DNA of 64,000 nt from Anaerolineae bacterium (lineage in GTDB: Bacteria; Chloroflexota; Anaerolineae; Aggregatilineales; J027), in the NCBI GenBank assembly GCA_008933735.1, contig WBUL01000002.1:1-64000 (forward strand), read 5' to 3'. This document shows positions 17,340 to 26,456 of the stretch, in pieces. Within the stretch, counting starts at the first letter, position 1, and each line of letters begins with the position of its first letter. The translations under genes were made by a program, and so were the position numbers. Below the pieces are notes generated by a model. That model was not told where the DNA came from. It was given only the letters and a program-made list of their open reading frames with translations, and searched no databases.

Positions 17340-18594
17340 TGTTGACAAATTCTTCAGGGCTAACCTGGCCGGCCATCATTTCCTGAATGTCCGCCGCAAT
17401 ATCAGGGGCTGTCCAGTCCAGATAGTGACCGACCTTGTTGTTGCTGCTGATCAGATTCCAGGCGGCAACGACATCGCCCGCCAGGGTGTTTTCTTCAACA
17501 CTTTCTGGAGCAACCGCAGGCAGGTAGCCTTGCTCAAACAACAGGGCAGCCGCGTCCGGGCTCGTTACAAGATCAATATATTCAGCCGCCAGATCGGGAT
17601 GTTCAGATGTCGCACGGATCGCATAGGGCAGCCCTACACCACCAATCGTTAGCGGCACTTCTTCTCCGGTTGCGGAGGGCAGCAGGAAAAAGCCAACGTT
17701 ATCGGCATCTTCACCGAGGTCAGCAATGATGGAGCCGGTCATCCAACTGCCTGTGATCCACATTGCACCCGCTTTGTTAATGAAGTCCCCGTACGTGGCA
17801 TTGTCGTAATCCATGCCTTCAAAACCCGGCGTAAAATAACCCGCTTCAATCCACTCGCGCATTTTTTCTGCCGCCGTTATATTTGCTTCGGTGACAAATG
17901 TTCCACCCTCACGGCGATAGATAAAATCGTCAATTTCATTCAGGGAGGAGTAGGCGTGTTCAATGGCGCCCCAGGTATGAATCGCAGGCCATCCATCCAA
18001 ACTACCAAAAACGATTGGTGTGTAGCCAGCATCGGCGAGGGTTTGGAGCGCGGCTTCAAATTCCTCCCATGTGGCTGGAACCGAAAGTCCCACTTCTTCA
18101 AAGATGTCCTTGTGATAGTAGACCCCTACCACTTCCGCCGTGTTGGAAACACCGTAGAGATTACCAGTCCCGAATTCCTGACCATCCTCTGAGAAACTGT
18201 TGCGGGCATGTAAGCCTTCCGCGTAACGATCCCACCAACCATATTGGTCAGCGTAGGCATTCAAGGGAAGCAGCAGTCCGGCTTCTACCAGCGCCCCCAT
18301 GCCGGTGTAACCCTGATTGACCATGATGACATCCGGGCCATTCGCTTCGGACAAAGCACGAGGCGCTAGCTGGGTGAGGTCGCTGGTTTCATAAATTTCG
18401 CGCTGGATCGTTACTCCCGGATGGGCTTCTTCAAAGCGTGCATTGAGTTCTTCTATCATCGCCTGTTCAGCTTCACGGGTGAAGTTGTCCCACACAACCA
18501 GTGTCACTTCCTCTTGTGCGGACGATTGCATAAACCCGACCGTAGTCATTAACAAAATGACTATCAAAACCAAAAGTAAACGTAGTCTTTTCAT
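17308..18594 (-). CDS. Extracellular sugar-binding protein of an ABC transporter (CUT1)
   Basis: A 428-residue protein. ATG 18594 is preferred because AAAGGAG lies upstream and because it yields a clean signal peptide (MKRLRLLLVLIVILLMTTVG, cut near SSAQE). The mature part has the cluster-1 solute-binding pattern (VTLVVWDNF, ELNARFEEAHPGV, GPDVIMVNQGY, GAMWITGSWM). It would deliver sugar to the two permeases encoded downstream on the same strand. No copy of the TTGAACCGGTTCAA operator was seen upstream of it, so control by the neighbouring LacI repressor is possible but not shown. The ligand cannot be named from the sequence. Confidence 0.92.
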   Translation of the reverse strand: MKRLRLLLVLIVILLMTTVGFMQSSAQEEVTLVVWDNFTREAEQAMIEELNARFEEAHPGVTIQREIYETSDLTQLAPRALSEANGPDVIMVNQGYTGMGALVEAGLLLPLNAYADQYGWWDRYAEGLHARNSFSEDGQEFGTGNLYGVSNTAEVVGVYYHKDIFEEVGLSVPATWEEFEAALQTLADAGYTPIVFGSLDGWPAIHTWGAIEHAYSSLNEIDDFIYRREGGTFVTEANITAAEKMREWIEAGYFTPGFEGMDYDNATYGDFINKAGAMWITGSWMTGSIIADLGEDADNVGFFLLPSATGEEVPLTIGGVGLPYAIRATSEHPDLAAEYIDLVTSPDAAALLFEQGYLPAVAPESVEENTLAGDVVAAWNLISSNNKVGHYLDWTAPDIAADIQEMMAGQVSPEEFVNNVEEDYKSSE

Positions 18595-18838
18595 GAGAAC
18601 TGCTCCTTTAATCTGCATAGTGTAAACCAAGTGAACGACTGCGTCCACTTGATCGCGGTACATTGCGATTTTTGAGTTTGACCCGTTTTCGTGGAGGGTT
18701 TTTACTGAGAAAACTCGGTAAGCGTGTGCAGCCTCAAAGGCAGCTGGGCTGGTGACAGTAAGACGCAGGCAAACCGCCCGAATCACACGGTCTATCACAT
18801 TACACCCCAAGGGCAAGAGGTATTCTTCACTGGCTGCA

Positions 18839-19095
18839 TCAGCCTTCACACCACGTGCGCCATATCGGCTTGAATTTCTGACGCACCTTTACTTTTTCCA
18901 ACGTTTCGAAATGCCAGGTCTGGGGCAGCTCGTTGTCACGCAAAAAACGCTGCTCCAGGCGCGTATTGGGTCATTGGATCAAGCTATCGTCAATACCGAT
19001 AACAAAGATCTGGAACTGGTGCTCGAATTCCGCAAGCGTGAGATGAACGCCGTAGTCGGTTGGCTGGACCGATGTCTCAGGGATTATGCAGTGTG
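18839..19095 (-). pseudogene. Decayed coding fragment of unknown family
   Basis: Between the two divergent transport operons, one minus-strand frame reads like protein: PETSVQPTDYGVHLTLAEFE, then QFQIFVIGIDDSLIQ, an in-frame stop, then FLRDNELPQTWHFETLEKV and a stop at 18839. It has no start and carries an internal stop, so at most it is a relic. I do not recognise the family. A plus-strand frame over the same interval (18752-19096) looks less protein-like. The remaining bases to 18594 hold the upstream region of the binding-protein gene, with nothing else identified. Confidence 0.3.
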
Positions 19096-19147
19096 AAATA
19101 AACCGCTTCTCGCCTGCGCCTTCTGAATGGGTGGACAGTCAAAGTGG

Positions 19148-19176
19148 TTGACACAACCACGAAATCACTATAGAAT
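19148..19176 (+). promoter_or_regulatory. Sigma70-type promoter of the lacI-family gene
   Basis: TTGACA (19148-19153), a 17-base spacer and TAGAAT (19171-19176) form a near-consensus promoter. The -35 box sits inside a perfect inverted repeat GTGGTTG-ACA-CAACCAC (19144-19160), which could be a second protein-binding site. The LacI-type operator starts 6 bases after the -10 box, covering the expected transcription start, consistent with autorepression. Confidence 0.7.
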
Positions 19177-19181
19177 CAAAA

Positions 19182-19195
19182 TTGAACCGGTTCAA
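19182..19195 (+). promoter_or_regulatory. LacI-family operator (autoregulatory copy)
   Basis: TTGAACCGGTTCAA is a perfect 14-base palindrome with the central CG typical of LacI/GalR operators. It lies between the -10 box and the ATG at 19206 of the repressor gene. A near-identical copy (TTGAACCGTTTCAA) precedes the second sugar operon at 20251, supporting a shared regulator. Confidence 0.75.
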
Positions 19196-19205
19196 AAGAG
19201 GACTA

Positions 19206-20225
19206 ATGCCGACAATACGCGACGTTGCCAAACATGCTAAGGTCTCGGTGGGGACAGTTTCTAACGTCCTCAACGGCAATAACAATGTGCGCGAGGAAAC
19301 ACGCCAGCGGGTACTTGACGCAATTGAGGCGCTCAATTTTCATCCTTCTGCCATTGCCCGCAGCCTGACTACGCAACGGACCAATACGATTGGCATGATC
19401 CGAACTGAACTGCGCCATCACTTTCCCGGCGCGGAATCCGATCCTTTCATCCTCGACCTGATAGACGGTGTGAGCAGCGCGGCGGAGGAAACCAGAACCG
19501 GGGTCACCTTCTGGACTATTCCTGTTGGGTCGGCAGAAATGGAACTCTATCGGGATGTAGTCTTAAGCCGTCAGGTCGATGGGCTGATCGTTTTTGCTTT
19601 GCGCGACAATGATCCTCGGTTAGCTTTCCTGCGGGAAAAACAATTTCCGTTTGTTGTTTTTGGCCGTCCCGATTCAATGACAGAAACCAACTGGATCGAC
19701 GTGGATGGTGCCCATGGTATCGAATTAGCAGTCACCTATCTGGGCAAACTCGGCCATCAACGAATTGGCTATCTTTCACCGCCCGGAGAGCAGTTCCTGA
19801 CCCGACTGCGCTGGCAGGGATTTTTGAGCGGGATAAAGAAGATCGGCGCAGACATCGATATGCAGCTTGTCCTCGAAGGAGATTTCACTGAACGATCGGG
19901 GGAGATCAACACCCACCAACTGCTTGACCTGGAATATCCGCCGACAGCTATCGTCTGCAACAACGACCGGATGGCGTTTGGAGCGATGCGGGCAATTCAG
20001 TCACGAGGCTACACAGTGGGACATGATATTGCCGTCGTGGGTTTTGATGACATCACCCTGTCACGTTACTGGCATCCGCCGCTGACGACTATCCGGCAGC
20101 CTATCCGTGAAATAGGTCAGGCACTATTCCATCTGTTGTTGGCAGTCATAGAAGGTTTACCCACTGACGGATTGGGGGCACAGCTTATCAAACCCGAACT
20201 TCAGATTCGTGAATCAACGAGGTAA
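19206..20225 (+). CDS. LacI-family transcriptional repressor of the isomalto-oligosaccharide locus
   Basis: A 339-residue regulator. Its N-terminal helix-turn-helix reads PTIRDVAKHAKVSVGTVSNV followed by LNGNNNVREETRQRVLDAI and the hinge helix HPSAIARSL. The rest is a periplasmic-binding-protein-like sensor domain (QVDGLIVF, FDDITLSRYWHPPLTTIRQP). ATG 19206 is chosen over the TTG at 19182 because GAGGA lies just upstream and the TTG sits inside the operator. It is transcribed towards the transporter and glycosidase genes; matching operators precede both this gene and that operon, so it probably represses both until an oligosaccharide or its product binds. Confidence 0.92.
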   Translation: MPTIRDVAKHAKVSVGTVSNVLNGNNNVREETRQRVLDAIEALNFHPSAIARSLTTQRTNTIGMIRTELRHHFPGAESDPFILDLIDGVSSAAEETRTGVTFWTIPVGSAEMELYRDVVLSRQVDGLIVFALRDNDPRLAFLREKQFPFVVFGRPDSMTETNWIDVDGAHGIELAVTYLGKLGHQRIGYLSPPGEQFLTRLRWQGFLSGIKKIGADIDMQLVLEGDFTERSGEINTHQLLDLEYPPTAIVCNNDRMAFGAMRAIQSRGYTVGHDIAVVGFDDITLSRYWHPPLTTIRQPIREIGQALFHLLLAVIEGLPTDGLGAQLIKPELQIRESTR

Positions 20226-20250
20226 GTCCGCTAAAAATTTTGGATTGGAA

Positions 20251-20264
20251 TTGAACCGTTTCAA
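20251..20264 (+). promoter_or_regulatory. LacI-family operator upstream of the sugar-use operon
   Basis: TTGAACCGTTTCAA differs at one position from the perfect palindrome at 19182-19195. It lies 80 bases before the GTG start of the binding-protein gene, in the region where the core promoter is expected (a TTTAAT follows at 20265-20270). Binding here would block transcription of the 20345-26443 operon. Confidence 0.7.
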
Positions 20265-20344
20265 TTTAATGAAAGGAGCAGTTATTGAGGGAAAACTTAC
20301 TATCAGGACACATTGCTCGGCTATAGTTTAGGAGATAAGACGCT

Positions 20345-21574
20345 GTGAAAACTAAAGCTTTTACCTTAACGATCTTGTTGATGCTTTTCATGGCTTTTGC
20401 CATGCCGACTGTTCAGGCTCAGGATAAAACAACGGTACGTTATTGGCACACCATGAGCGATCCGGAAACCGCCAAACTTGAGGAGCTAATTGCCACCTTT
20501 GAAGCAGCCCATCCAGAAATTGACATTGAAGCGACTCGCTATGCGTATGACGACTTCCGCCAGGCATTATTGACCGGGCTTGCCGGAGGCGACCCCCCGG
20601 ATGTTGCCCGTCTGGACATCGTGTGGGTTCCCGAATTCGCGGATCTTGGCGCCCTGGAAGCGATGGATGAAGTGCTGCCGGATTTTGAGGAACGCGCCTC
20701 TGGATTTTTCCCCGGCCCGCTGGCGACCAACTACTGGGACGGTCATTACTGGGGACTGCCCCTGAACACCAATACCCAGGTTTTGCTTTACAACAAAGCA
20801 CAGTTTGAAGAAGCCGGCCTGGAGCCACCTACCACAGTTACAGATTTTGCCGAAGCGGCCTGTACCTTGAGCAGTGGCGAGGAGCGGTATGGCTATGCGC
20901 TGGGCGGTACCTACTTCTGGGCTCCAGCTCCCCTTTTCTATGCCCAAGGTGGCTCGATCACTGACGAAGAGGTCACTACGGCGGATGGCTACCTGAACAG
21001 TGACGCCAGCGTTGCCGCTTTCCAAACGCTGGTTGATATGTACAAAGCGGGCTGCATCTCGCCGAATCTCCTGGGGGGTGGGATTGGCACAGCGAGTGGT
21101 CACGCAGATGGGTTGTACAGTATGATCATTGACGGCCCCTGGATGGTCGATATTTACGCCAATGACTATCCGGATTTTGAAGTCAACTTTGCGCCCATTC
21201 CAGCAGGCCCCGATGGCACAACCAGCAGCGTTGTGGGTGGTGAAAATGTGGTGCTCTTTGCCGACGCTGCCGAGAAAGACGCCGCGCTTGCCTGGATCGA
21301 CTTTCTGCTGAGTGAGGAATATCAATTGGGTATGGCAGAGGTTGGCGTTATTCCGACCTTGTCCAGTCTGGCAGGTAATGAGGCCCTGCCAGAATACTTC
21401 GGTGTGTTTATGGAGCAGCTCGAAACTGCCCAGGCACGCACGCCAAGCCCGCATTGGAGCGAGATTGATAACATCATCAATAACGCTTTTCAGTACATGC
21501 TGCGCGATGAAAAGTCAGTGCAGCAGGCGCTGGATGATGCCGTCGCAGAAATCAACGCGCTCTTGAGCCGGTAA
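20345..21574 (+). CDS. Sugar-binding lipoprotein or secreted protein of ABC transporter (CUT1)
   Basis: A 409-residue solute-binding protein starting at GTG 20345, with AGGAGA about 8 bases upstream. The signal peptide is MKTKAFTLTILLMLFMAFAM with cleavage near VQAQ. The mature protein has the family-1 pattern (TVRYWHTMSDPETAKLEELI, GDPPDVARLDIVWVPEFA, ADGLYSMIIDGPWM). It is the first gene of an operon with two permeases, a GH66 and a GH13 enzyme, so the probable ligands are alpha-1,6-linked glucose oligomers. This is inferred from context. Confidence 0.92.
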   Translation: MKTKAFTLTILLMLFMAFAMPTVQAQDKTTVRYWHTMSDPETAKLEELIATFEAAHPEIDIEATRYAYDDFRQALLTGLAGGDPPDVARLDIVWVPEFADLGALEAMDEVLPDFEERASGFFPGPLATNYWDGHYWGLPLNTNTQVLLYNKAQFEEAGLEPPTTVTDFAEAACTLSSGEERYGYALGGTYFWAPAPLFYAQGGSITDEEVTTADGYLNSDASVAAFQTLVDMYKAGCISPNLLGGGIGTASGHADGLYSMIIDGPWMVDIYANDYPDFEVNFAPIPAGPDGTTSSVVGGENVVLFADAAEKDAALAWIDFLLSEEYQLGMAEVGVIPTLSSLAGNEALPEYFGVFMEQLETAQARTPSPHWSEIDNIINNAFQYMLRDEKSVQQALDDAVAEINALLSR

Positions 21575-21576
21575 CA

Positions 21577-22533
21577 ATGGTTCCTGTTAAAGCGACTCAG
21601 CGTGAGACTCTAGGGGGTCTCACGCTGCCCAGTAAATTTCGCGCTTTGCGGCAGCAGCTTGGGCAGGCGGTAACGCCCTATCTTTTTCTGGTGCCGGGTC
21701 TCATCTTGTTTGCTGCATTTATTTTGCTGCCGATGGCGTATTCGTTCCGCATTAGCTTTTATGACTGGAACATCATCCGTCCGGAGCGCAGTGAATATCT
21801 GGAACTGAAAAATTACCAGGACATCATTGAGTGGCCTATCTTCCGTCGGGCAGTGGTCAATACCCTGGCTTATGCCGCTGTCACTGTTCCTGCCCAGATC
21901 ATTCTGGGATTAGGGCTAGCGCTCCTGCTCAATCAAAAAATACCGGGACAGACTTTCTTCCGAACTGTGTATTACCTGCCTGTGATTACCTCATGGGTCA
22001 TTGTGACCCTGCTTTTTGAGTATCTGTTCAACAGTCAGGCTGGCCTGATCAATTACTGGTTACAGCGGGCCGGAATTATTGATGACCCTGTGCGGTGGTT
22101 TGCAGACGAAAAACTGGCGATGGTTCCAATTCATCTGCTCGGCATCTGGAAAGGTTTGGGCTGGACGGCGGTGGTAATGCTTGCTGGATTACAGTCAATC
22201 CCCAGAGTCTTATATGAGGCGGCCGCGGTTGATGGGGCTGACGTGTGGGCACAGTTCCGCCGTATCACTCTCCCGTTAATGCGTCCAACGCTGGTATTCC
22301 TCCTGGTTTTCCTGACCATCGGCGCGTTGAATGTTTATATTTCCGGGCTGCTGCTGACCGATGGCGGCAATCCGCTGGATAGAACGCATTTTGTCCTGAC
22401 CCTGATGTATGAGGAAACCTTCGATTACTTTGAATTTGGGCGCGGGGCAGCGATCAGCTACCTGCTGACGGGACTGGTTTTCCTTATCAGCCTCGTGCAG
22501 ATCAGGCTCTTGCAGCGGGAAATAGAGTATTAG
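21577..22533 (+). CDS. Carbohydrate ABC transporter permease, MalF type
   Basis: A 318-residue membrane protein whose ATG follows the binding-protein stop by 2 bases. The first membrane segment is YLFLVPGLILFAAFILLPMA. The ATPase-contact loop reads VLYEAAAVDGADVWAQFRRI followed by TLPLMRP, a good EAA motif. It forms the channel with the next gene. No ATPase is encoded in the operon, as is common for CUT1 importers. Tight spacing suggests coupled translation with the binding protein. Confidence 0.93.
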   Translation: MVPVKATQRETLGGLTLPSKFRALRQQLGQAVTPYLFLVPGLILFAAFILLPMAYSFRISFYDWNIIRPERSEYLELKNYQDIIEWPIFRRAVVNTLAYAAVTVPAQIILGLGLALLLNQKIPGQTFFRTVYYLPVITSWVIVTLLFEYLFNSQAGLINYWLQRAGIIDDPVRWFADEKLAMVPIHLLGIWKGLGWTAVVMLAGLQSIPRVLYEAAAVDGADVWAQFRRITLPLMRPTLVFLLVFLTIGALNVYISGLLLTDGGNPLDRTHFVLTLMYEETFDYFEFGRGAAISYLLTGLVFLISLVQIRLLQREIEY

Positions 22534-22545
22534 GATCGTCCAACG

Positions 22546-23379
22546 ATGAGAAAAACCAGACGCCTGCACGCGACCATTACCTATGCCCTGCTTATACTGG
22601 GAATTGCCGTCGTTCTAATTCCCTTTGTGTATATGTTCTCGTCATCGATTAAGCCGCAGTCATATGTATTCGAGATGCCACCGCGTCTGATCCCTGCCGA
22701 AATCACCACGCGCAACTACACGGAAGCACTGGATACCGACCAGTTCGGGCTATACTTTTTGAACAGCGTGATCGTCGCTGTGGGCGCTACCACACTCACG
22801 GTTTTGATCTCGTCCATGATGGCGTATGCTTTCGGGCGGATGCACTTTCGCGGGAAGGGCCTGCTTTTTACTATCCTCCTGTTGGGGATGATGATCCCAC
22901 CTGTGATGCTGATCATTCCTCAATTCTTAATCGCCAAAGAGCTTCATTTGCTGAACTCGCTGGCGGGGTTGATTGTGGTGTATGTGACGATGAATCTGTC
23001 GATGCAGACCTTTTTGTTGACAGGATTTTTCAAATCAATCCCGAAAGAATTGACTGAAGCTGCACTGATCGATGGCGCGAACCAGTGGACCATCTTCTGG
23101 CGGATTATCCTGCCACTCAGCCGTCATGGGCTGGCAGTAACAATCATCTTTACCTTCCTGTATAGCTGGGAAGAGTTCCCCTGGGCACATGTTGCCATTC
23201 AGGAAACTAACCGACGAACGCTGCCAATTGCAATTGCCCTGTTCCAGAATCAACACCTTACAGAATGGGGACAGGTCTTTGCGGCGTCGATTGTCGCTCT
23301 CCTGCCCGTCCTGGCTGTTTATATTGTTTTTCAGCGTTATTTCATCGCGGGAATCGCGACCACAGGGATGAAAACGTGA
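22546..23379 (+). CDS. Carbohydrate ABC transporter permease, MalG type
   Basis: A 277-residue inner-membrane protein with about six hydrophobic segments. The EAA loop reads ELTEAALIDGANQWTIFWRI followed by ILPLSRHG, and the C-terminus FIAGIATTGMKT resembles the usual MalG ending. Its stop codon TGA overlaps the GTG start of the GH66 gene (23376), so transport and hydrolysis are translationally linked. Confidence 0.93.
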   Translation: MRKTRRLHATITYALLILGIAVVLIPFVYMFSSSIKPQSYVFEMPPRLIPAEITTRNYTEALDTDQFGLYFLNSVIVAVGATTLTVLISSMMAYAFGRMHFRGKGLLFTILLLGMMIPPVMLIIPQFLIAKELHLLNSLAGLIVVYVTMNLSMQTFLLTGFFKSIPKELTEAALIDGANQWTIFWRIILPLSRHGLAVTIIFTFLYSWEEFPWAHVAIQETNRRTLPIAIALFQNQHLTEWGQVFAASIVALLPVLAVYIVFQRYFIAGIATTGMKT

Positions 23380-24839
23380 TCCATCCGACAAAAGCCTTTT
23401 ACTACCCGCACGAGCCTGTGTTGATCTCAATAAAGGGACGCTTTCACGCGACGATTTGGCATCTCAGCGATATTGTTGCGGAGATGGATGGCATTGATCA
23501 ACTGGAATGGACACCCCCGCCGACTGCAAAGCGTGGTTATGCTGTGCACATCCAGCAGAGGCAGGAGCAGACATGGACAGCGTTCGATGTTCTGGATCAT
23601 TGGACAGACGCGCCGCGCTATGGCTACCTGTTTGACTTCAGTCCGGGGCGTGAAAAGTGCGATTTGCGCTGGCTGGTGGCACATCACATCAACGCGCTGC
23701 AATTCTACGACTGGTTGTACCGCCATGATACCCCGTTCCCCCCACAAACCGACTATCTTGATCCGCTCAACCGTCCACTGTCGCTTATTACAGTACGGAC
23801 GTTAATCGAGGCCGCACACCATCATCACATGGCGGCGATGCCCTATACAGCAATTTACGCCGCTTCGCCAGACTTCGCCGCACAGCACCCCGACTGGGGC
23901 TTCTATGATGTGGATGGAAAGCTGTACGATTTCGCTGCCGGATTCTTAAAAATTATGAATCTCGACTCTGGATGGCGCGACCACTTTGTGAATGAATGCA
24001 AGCGCATTCTGTGCGAACTGCCGTTCGACGGAATCCACGTTGATCAATATGGGGAACCGCGATACGGCTTCAATCAGGCGGGCGAACCTGTCAACCTCCC
24101 GCGGCACATCACTCTGACGCTCAAAGCGCTGCGGCACATCATGGCGGATGATAAGGTCTTGCTGTTCAACCTGGTGCACAACCATCCCCTGGAAGAAATG
24201 GGCGATGCTCCTCTCGATTTTCTTTACTGCGAGCTCTGGGAACCACAGACCACCCTCGGCGATCTGGCGCGAGTTGCTAAGTTGAATCGTAAGGTTTCCG
24301 GCGGGACTTCCCCTGTGATTGCAGCTTATATTTCCCCCGACAACGAAGAAACGATTAAGCTGGCGCAATGTGTCATTGCAGCTTCGGGCGCATATCATCT
24401 CGCGCATGGGGAAAATGGACTGTTCCTGTGTGATCCCTACTTCCCAAAAGCGCAGCCAGTCTCTCAGGAATTGGCAGTTTATCTTAAGCGCATCGCAGAT
24501 TTCCAGGTTGCTTATGGCGAACTGCTTACCTTTGCGGAACCGTGTTCGCTCGATGTCAAAGCAGACGTATGGTGTATCAGCAGGCGCTGGGATAAAGGTC
24601 TCGTCATCAGCTTGCTAAATGCTGATCCCCTCCTGCGATGGACACAGGGTCTTGAGACTCCGGCTCGGCGCCAAAATATCTCCGTTGGGCTCAAAATTCA
24701 GGAACCTGTTTCGGCGGTGTGGTGCATCTCTCCTGATCAGGAAATGCCCCCGCAGCAGTTAGATTATCGTATCAAAGACGGTTACATCGATTTGATCGTT
24801 CCCCAGCTCGATTACTGGACTCTCATTTACACGGAGTAA
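23376..24839 (+). CDS. GH66 dextranase-like glycoside hydrolase, without signal peptide
   Basis: A 487-residue protein beginning at GTG 23376, which overlaps the permease stop. It has the GH66 pattern: WLVAHHINALQFYDWLYRHD, AMPYTAIYAA, and FDGIHVDQYGEPRYGF, where Asp223 is the candidate nucleophile. LDFLYCELWEP follows with Glu286 as candidate acid/base; both are assigned by pattern. GH66 enzymes cut alpha-1,6-glucan (dextranase) or cyclise it. Known members are usually secreted and larger. This one has no signal peptide, so it would act inside the cell on imported isomalto-oligosaccharides. The next gene starts in the last base of its stop codon. Confidence 0.85.
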   Translation: MIHPTKAFYYPHEPVLISIKGRFHATIWHLSDIVAEMDGIDQLEWTPPPTAKRGYAVHIQQRQEQTWTAFDVLDHWTDAPRYGYLFDFSPGREKCDLRWLVAHHINALQFYDWLYRHDTPFPPQTDYLDPLNRPLSLITVRTLIEAAHHHHMAAMPYTAIYAASPDFAAQHPDWGFYDVDGKLYDFAAGFLKIMNLDSGWRDHFVNECKRILCELPFDGIHVDQYGEPRYGFNQAGEPVNLPRHITLTLKALRHIMADDKVLLFNLVHNHPLEEMGDAPLDFLYCELWEPQTTLGDLARVAKLNRKVSGGTSPVIAAYISPDNEETIKLAQCVIAASGAYHLAHGENGLFLCDPYFPKAQPVSQELAVYLKRIADFQVAYGELLTFAEPCSLDVKADVWCISRRWDKGLVISLLNADPLLRWTQGLETPARRQNISVGLKIQEPVSAVWCISPDQEMPPQQLDYRIKDGYIDLIVPQLDYWTLIYTE

Positions 24840-26443
24840 TGCTCATGGATTGGTGGCAGACCGGGATTATTTATCAGATTTATCCCCGCAGCTTTAAAGA
24901 CAGCAACGGCGATGGCATCGGTGATCTGGAGGGCATTATCAGCCAGCTTGACTATCTGAACGGCACACCTGAGTCGCTTGGTATAGATGCGATCTGGATT
25001 AGTCCTATTTTCCCCTCACCAATGGCTGATTTTGGCTACGACATTTCGGATTACACGAACATTCATCCCATTTTTGGTAACCTGGAGGCGTTTGACCGGC
25101 TCATCGACGAAGCACACCGCCGCAATATCCGCGTAATTCTGGATTTCGTGCCGAACCACACCTCAGATGAGCATGAATGGTTTCTGGAATCGCGGTCTTC
25201 GCGGGACAACCCCAAGCGGGACTGGTATATCTGGCGTGATGCAAAGCCCGACGGCAGCCCACCCAATAACTGGGGCAGCATGTTTGGCGGGGAGGCCTGG
25301 ACATGGGATGAACAGACACAGCAGTATTACCTGCATCTGTTCCTTGATAAACAACCCGACTTGAACTGGCGTAATCCGGAAGTGGAGGCGGCGATGCTGG
25401 ATGTGCTGCGCTTCTGGTTGGATCGCGGCGTTGATGGGTTTCGCATCGACGTGATGAGCTACATCGTTAAGGATAAACATTTCCGAGACAACCCTGTGCT
25501 GCCAGATGTGCGGGCAGTGGCGCCTAATAACCTTTGGGGCAAACTAGAGCACCTCTATGATATCGACCAGCCTGAGACTCACGATATTATTCGTCGCATC
25601 CGCAGACTATTTGATTCATACCAGCAGCGAGTCCTGATTGGCGAGGTATGGGTCGCCAATCAGGAGGCATGGATCAAATATTATGGCCAAAATCTGGACG
25701 AACTTCATTTGCCATTTAACTTTGACCTCCTGCTGTGCCCTTGGGATGCTGGTGCGATGCGGACGGCGGTTAATAATCTCGAAGCCGCGTTGCCGGTGGG
25801 AGCTCATCCGAACTATGTGCTGGGTAATCACGATATTTCACGGCTGGCAACACGCTTTGGGGAACGGGCGATACGTGTGGCGGCTATGATGCTCCTCACC
25901 TTGCGCGGCACGCCAACCATTTACATGGGTGAAGAACTCGGTATGATTGATGGTGTGATCCCACCGGAACGCATCCAAGACCCGCAGGGCATCAATCTCG
26001 GCGCAGACCGCACCCGTGATGTTTGTCGCACTCCTTTTCAATGGTCATCGGACAGTTTCGCCGGATTTTCTATCGTTGAACCCTGGCTTCCTGTCGCTGA
26101 AGGTCATCTTACTCGCAACGTCGAGGTGCAAAGCCGTGATCCATACTCGATCTTGTCTCTCTACCGCCAGCTTATCCGCCTGCGAAGGAACAGTCCTGCC
26201 CTGGGCAGCGGCAGCTATCAAGAGGTGCTGAAGGATTCTGAGACGTGTTTCGCGTATCTCCGGGAGGCGGAGGACGAGCAGTATCTGATCGCTCTCAATT
26301 TTACGAACTGCGAGCAGCAACTGATTCTTGAAGGTCAGGGGAAAATCCTGCTCTCGACCCATCTGGATCGAGAGGAGACGGTTGATCTGTCAACGGTAAC
26401 GCTGCGTCCCGATGAAGGGCTCATCATTCGGCTGATTAAATGA
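24839..26443 (+). CDS. GH13 oligo-1,6-glucosidase-like alpha-glucosidase
   Basis: A 534-residue GH13 enzyme with WWQTGIIYQIYPRSFKDSNG at the N-terminus. The catalytic triad is visible: Asp204 in GFRIDV, Glu269 in LIGEVW and Asp332 in GNHDIS. The residue after the nucleophile is Val; in oligo-1,6-glucosidases/isomaltases Val here goes with alpha-1,6 specificity, whereas alpha-1,4 enzymes have Thr or Ala. It probably releases glucose from isomalto-oligosaccharides generated by the upstream GH66 enzyme. It is cytoplasmic (no signal peptide) and last in the operon; ATG 24845 is an alternative start. Confidence 0.93.
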   Translation: MLMDWWQTGIIYQIYPRSFKDSNGDGIGDLEGIISQLDYLNGTPESLGIDAIWISPIFPSPMADFGYDISDYTNIHPIFGNLEAFDRLIDEAHRRNIRVILDFVPNHTSDEHEWFLESRSSRDNPKRDWYIWRDAKPDGSPPNNWGSMFGGEAWTWDEQTQQYYLHLFLDKQPDLNWRNPEVEAAMLDVLRFWLDRGVDGFRIDVMSYIVKDKHFRDNPVLPDVRAVAPNNLWGKLEHLYDIDQPETHDIIRRIRRLFDSYQQRVLIGEVWVANQEAWIKYYGQNLDELHLPFNFDLLLCPWDAGAMRTAVNNLEAALPVGAHPNYVLGNHDISRLATRFGERAIRVAAMMLLTLRGTPTIYMGEELGMIDGVIPPERIQDPQGINLGADRTRDVCRTPFQWSSDSFAGFSIVEPWLPVAEGHLTRNVEVQSRDPYSILSLYRQLIRLRRNSPALGSGSYQEVLKDSETCFAYLREAEDEQYLIALNFTNCEQQLILEGQGKILLSTHLDREETVDLSTVTLRPDEGLIIRLIK

Positions 26444-26456
26444 TCGACAAGCGATA

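Noticed and set aside
18752..19096. Plus-strand 114-codon gene between the divergent sugar operons
   Set aside because: No ribosome-binding site or known domain; the opposite strand gives a more protein-like, but interrupted, translation.
19182..19195. SOS box (GAACCGGTTC)
   Set aside because: The spacing is GAAC-N2-GTTC rather than N4, and its second copy at 20251 plus the adjacent lacI-family gene fit a LacI operator better.
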